The notes beneath the pieces were generated by a model. That model was not told the origin of the DNA. It saw only the letters and a program-made list of their open reading frames with translations, and made no database searches. A stretch of DNA of 64,000 nt, from assembly GCF_026262505.1 (NCBI RefSeq), contig NC_067206.1:32131896-32195895 (forward strand), given 5' to 3'. Positions 60,476 to 64,000 of the stretch are shown in pieces (the stretch's first letter is position 1; each line of letters starts with the position of its first letter). Position numbers and translations under genes: made by a program. This stretch comes from Trichomonas vaginalis G3 (Eukaryota > Parabasalia > Trichomonadida > Trichomonadidae).

Positions 60476-60757
60476 ATGACAGAACAAAAGCAACTCATAC
60501 AAATCGAAAAATATAACAAACATACATTTAAACATTTATTCTTCCTTCCTGAGTATAACATGTTCTTTACACTTCATTCTAGACCAGTTGACTATACACT
60601 GACTGTTTATAAAGATTGTCATGGTAGTTTTATAAAAACTTATGATGAAGGTAAGTTAACAAGACTATGCATTTCAAAACTTGAGAAACTTTATGACTTC
60701 AAGTATGACTACAATAGAGTTAACATTGACGATGAAGATATAGAAGAAAATTTATGA
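60476..60757 (+). CDS. Maverick right-terminal small domain protein, second copy
   Basis: 93 residues, open, the full counterpart of 24432..24714: FFLPEYNMFFTLHSRPVDYT, then FIKTYDEGKLTRLCISKLEK. Its leader is shortened to the last ~15 bases by the inserted transposon. Confidence 0.8.
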   Translation: MTEQKQLIQIEKYNKHTFKHLFFLPEYNMFFTLHSRPVDYTLTVYKDCHGSFIKTYDEGKLTRLCISKLEKLYDFKYDYNRVNIDDEDIEENL

Positions 60758-60930
60758 GAACGTTTATTTTTTCATTAGTGAGTTCGTTAGTGAGGTGAAA
60801 TGGTTGGTGGTTTTGTAAATATTTAAGGTTAAGTTAGTTTTTGCGTTCATGTTGTAAAATATACGTTAACGGTTTTGTAAAGTGTCAAATTCACATATAA
60901 TGGGTAAGGAGGCGCGCAGTGCCGCCGTAC

Positions 60931-61463
60931 ACATGATAGGTAATCTATCTCACGGTAATGTTTCTTTTCCATTTTTTGCCATATTGGATGATATGACACG
61001 TAAAGTTCTCAAAACTAAATTATTGAAAAACAAGTCTCCAACTCAACAGCGAAGGTTTTAAGAAAACTTTTAGAGGAGTTTATTCCTTACTGCATCTGGA
61101 CCGATAACGGCGGTGAAAACCGCAGTGAATTCGGCCAGGTTATGCAGGAAAACGGAATAGTTTGGAAGCACACCTTGCCGTATATGCCAAGACAGAACGG
61201 CAAGGTGGAGCGCCTGTGGCCAAGCTTAGAAAAGTTTTTGCCAGACGAGTTGGATGATATTCAACAAATCAAGGACTCAGTTCAGCAGTTCATTGAAAAA
61301 TACAACAATACACCACATTTATCTCTCGATATTAATCCAAAAACGAATAGTAATTACACTCCTAACGAATTATTCGAAGTTTTCAAAATTTTGGTACGAG
61401 CCAGAAATGCAAAAATGGGAGTTATATATCAAAGACGAATGGGTCTTAGCAAAATTTGAATAA
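60931..61463 (+). pseudogene. Fragment of a second rve-type integrase, second unit
   Basis: Same as 24888..25419, again starting exactly at the outer end of the right TIR, and again a broken fragment. Confidence 0.8.
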
Positions 61464-62110
61464 TTACATCATTTTAAATGACTACTAAACAATTTTATTT
61501 ATGATCAAATTTTATATATTTTTTTGGATCAAATCCATTTTAATAGAATTTATATACTATTCATCTATTAGTAAACACTACCGTATATTATTTTTTAAGC
61601 TATCTTATTTTTTGAAATTTTATTCAAATCTTTGGTCGCAAGAAGAATTGCATGATAAATAAAAACATTTAATCAAAGTCAATTTTATTTTTCATATTCA
61701 AATGGACTGAGTGTTAACATTTAACATTTTTTGCTAATTGTCGTCAAAAATTAGGCGTAAAGCAAAAATTGATATTTCATATGGTTTTATGATAGATAAG
61801 CATTATATTCCCACTCATTATATTCGTAAATTTTGAGGTTTATCCTTCGCTTTTAAGATCATTGAATTTGATTTTTATATAAAATAGTTATATATTAGAA
61901 AATAATATGAGTTTATGTGATATTATTTTTCAGAAGATTTCATTCTATATGCCTATGAAAAGTACTCTCAAAACTAACTTTTTCCTAATTATAATTAAAT
62001 CTAGAATATTGTATTATGCTTAGTATTATTTCATTTTTCTCATTCAATTTAGAATTTACAAATGTCAAAAAATTGAGAGCTGTCACTTTTGATGAATTTC
62101 TGTTTACAAC
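61464..62110. other. AT-rich spacer, second unit, nothing recognised
   Basis: Same as 25420..26069. Confidence 0.6.
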
Positions 62111-62326
62111 AGGGATGGTATTTTTGGAGCATTTATATTACATTGGTACTAAGGCTTTTGGAAAATTTACAAAATAAATTTAATATTTTGTAAATGTTAT
62201 CGGTTCTTACGCTTTTGGAAGGAGGGATGATATTTTTGGAGCATTTATATTACATTGGTACTAAGGCTTTTGGAAAATTTACAAAATAAATTTAATATTT
62301 TGTAAATGTTATCGGTTCTTACGCTT
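62111..62326. repeat. Direct duplication of ~100 bp, second unit
   Basis: Same two tandem blocks as 26070..26285. Confidence 0.85.
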
Positions 62327-64000
62327 CCTCTCTTCATCAAGATGCTTCCTCACTTCATCATGCGTCCATCATGCAGCTTCTCTCTTCATTAAGGTGCTTC
62401 CTCTCTTGATCAAGATGCTTCCTCTCTTCATCAAGATGCTTCCTCTCTTCATCAAGATGCTTCCTCTCTTCAACAAAGTGCTTCCTCTCTTCTTCAAAGT
62501 ACTTCCTCTCTTGATCAAGATGCTTCCTCACTCCATCATGCAGCTTCCTCTCTTGATCAAGATGCTTCCTCTCTTGATCATGCAGCTTCCTCTCTTCAAC
62601 AAAGTGCTTCCTCTCTTCTTCAAAGTACTTCCTCTCTTGATCAAGGTGCTTCCTCTCTTCATCAAGATGCTTCCTCTCTTCTTCAAAGTACTTCCTCTCT
62701 TGATCAAGGTGCTTCCTCTCTTGATCAAGGTGCTTCCTCTCTTCATCAAGATGCTTCCTCTCTTCTTCAAAGTACTTCCTCTCTTGATCAAGGTGCTTCC
62801 TCTCTTCAACAAAGTGCTTCCTCTCTTCTTCAAAGTACTTCCTCTCTTGATCAAGGTGCTTCCTCTCTTCATCAAGATGCTTCCTCTCTTCTTCAAAGTA
62901 CTTCCTCTCTTGATCAAGGTGCTTCCTCTCTTCAACAAAGTGCTTCCTCTCTTCTTCAAAGTACTTCCTCTCTTGATCAAGGTGCTTCCTCTCTTGATCA
63001 TGCAGCTTCCTCTCTTCAACAAAGTACTTCCTCTCTTGATCAAGGTGCTTCCTCTCTTCATCAAGATGCTTCCTCTCTTCTTCAAAGTACTTCCTCTCTT
63101 GATCAAGGTGCTTCCTCTCTTCAACAAAGTGCTTCCTCTCTTCTTCAAAGTACTTCCTCTCTTGATCAAGGTGCTTCCTCTCTTCAACAAAGTGCTTCCT
63201 CTCTTCTTCAAAGTACTTCCTCTCTTGATCAAGGTGCTTCCTCTCTTCATCAAGATGCTTCCTCTCTTCTTCAAAGTACTTCCTCTCTTGATCAAGGTGC
63301 TTCCTCTCTTCAACAAAGTGCTTCCTCTCTTCTTCAAAGTACTTCCTCTCTTGATCAAGGTGCTTCCTCTCTTGATCATGCAGCTTCCTCTCTTCAACAA
63401 AGTACTTCCTCTCTTGATCAAGGTGCTTCCTCTCTTCATCAAGATGCTTCCTCTCTTCTTCAAAGTACTTCCTCTCTTGATCAAGGTGCTTCCTCTCTTG
63501 ATCAAGGTGCTTCCTCTCTTCATCAAGATGCTTCCTCTCTTCTTCAAAGTACTTCCTCTCTTGATCAAGGTGCTTCCTCTCTTCAACAAAGTGCTTCCTC
63601 TCTTCTTCAAAGTACTTCCTCTCTTGATCAAGGTGCTTCCTCTCTTCAACAAAGTGCTTCCTCTCTTCTTCAAAGTACTTCCTCTCTTGATCAAGGTGCT
63701 TCCTCTCTTCAACAAAGTGCTTCCTCTCTTCTTCAAAGTACTTCCTCTCTTGATCAAGGTGCTTCCTCTCTTGATCATGCAGCTTCCTCTCTTCAACAAA
63801 GTACTTCCTCTCTTGATCAAGGTGCTTCCTCTCTTCATCAAGATGCTTCCTCTCTTCTTCAAAGTACTTCCTCTCTTGATCAAGGTGCTTCCTCTCTTCA
63901 ACAAAGTGCTTCCTCTCTTCTTCAAAGTACTTCCTCTCTTGATCAAGGTGCTTCCTCTCTTCAACAAAGTGCTTCCTCTCTTCTTCAAAGTACTTCCTCT
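62327..64000 (-). repeat. 21-bp heptad minisatellite, second unit (runs off window)
   Basis: About 80 units visible and continuing. Compared with unit 1 the order of variants differs and higher-order repeats are obvious: the block ending in ...CATGCAGCTTCCTCTCTTCAA recurs near 62999, 63375 and 63775, roughly every 375-400 bp. This shows expansion by unequal exchange after the 32-kb duplication. Confidence 0.85.

Larger units (their letters stand above)
33673..60930. mobile_element. Maverick/Polinton element, second copy (fossil, broken)
   Basis: Same family and gene order as the first copy, 27.3 kb long because it carries two palindrome-array transposons (48637..50839 and 58506..60456) and a second KilA-N gene. 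It is broken in about fifteen to twenty places, fewer than the first copy, and many of its genes are open. Its ends match those of the first copy, and so do its flanks. Confidence 0.93.
58330..60930. repeat. Right terminal inverted repeat region, second Maverick, split by an insertion
   Basis: The right inverted-repeat arm is present as 58330..58505 and 60461..60930. A palindrome-array transposon (58506..60456, plus its 4-bp target duplication) sits in the AT-rich leader of the terminal gene, between promoter and start codon. Confidence 0.85.
32286..64000. repeat. Second unit of the tandem duplication (cut by window end)
   Basis: It begins with the same bases as position 1 and follows the same order. 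It lacks the mariner of unit 1, and carries two palindrome-array transposons, a duplicated KilA-N gene and a longer minisatellite that is still running at the window edge. Confidence 0.9.

Noticed and set aside
62528-63988. Minus-strand ORF of KRGSTLI repeats, 486 residues
   Set aside because: Second frame of the same minisatellite; no start context and no non-repeat sequence.
1-64000. tRNA, rRNA, riboswitch or bacterial-type terminators
   Set aside because: No cloverleaf or rRNA-like sequence was noticed. The many stem-loops belong to repeat families and lie in a eukaryotic context, so they are not called terminators.

Overview
The window looks like nuclear DNA of the parabasalid Trichomonas vaginalis or a close relative. 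It is AT-rich, has no recognisable introns, and carries a mariner-family element, large Maverick (Polinton) elements, F5/8 type C genes and Inr-like TCAYW motifs just upstream of several start codons. Nearly everything here is mobile or repetitive DNA. No rRNA, tRNA or CRISPR array was seen.

Layout: the window is two head-to-tail units of about 32.3 kb. Unit 1 is 1..32285. Unit 2 starts at 32286 and runs past the window end. Each unit has, in order, a left flank with an array of DNA hairpins, one complete-length Maverick bounded by terminal inverted repeats (TIRs) (1387..24887 and 33673..60930), a fragment of a second integrase gene abutting the right TIR, an AT-rich spacer, and a 21-bp minisatellite encoding heptad repeats. 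Only unit 1 continues far enough to show a pogo-like transposase remnant (27723..28797), a palindrome-array element (28799..29774) and two F5/8 type C (discoidin-like) genes (30026..31567).

Maverick gene set, in order: terminal-domain protein, small coiled-coil protein, membrane-anchored Pro/Thr-rich protein, major capsid protein, basic-tailed protein, small helical protein, structural-type protein, NUMOD4/HNH endonuclease, protein-primed DNA polymerase B, two small unknown genes, KilA-N/C-terminal-domain protein, a Cys-pair unknown, KilA-N protein(s), retroviral-type integrase with chromo-like tail, a long fibre with collagen repeats and a phage-collar-like tip, a penton-like protein, small unknowns, FtsK/HerA packaging ATPase, another structural-type protein, a core-like basic protein, and a second terminal-domain protein. 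Replication, integration, packaging, capsid and host-attachment roles are therefore all represented. I did not recognise an adenain-type protease. Both copies are fossils by reading frame: about forty breaks in the first and about fifteen to twenty in the second. The two copies are otherwise nearly identical, so they are young.

Nested insertions distinguish the copies. The first carries a mariner inserted at TA, and the matching site in the second is empty. The second carries two palindrome-array transposons (48637..50839 and 58506..60456), each with short TIRs, 4-bp target duplications and 7-8 tandem 250-bp units. Each unit is four consecutive near-perfect hairpins. The second copy also has a tandem duplicate of the KilA-N gene. 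Three features deserve the closest look: the palindrome-array transposons, a tiny GC-rich double-hairpin element found four times in each Maverick (twice inside reading frames), and a repeated promoter-plus-palindrome cassette in front of the KilA-N-type genes.
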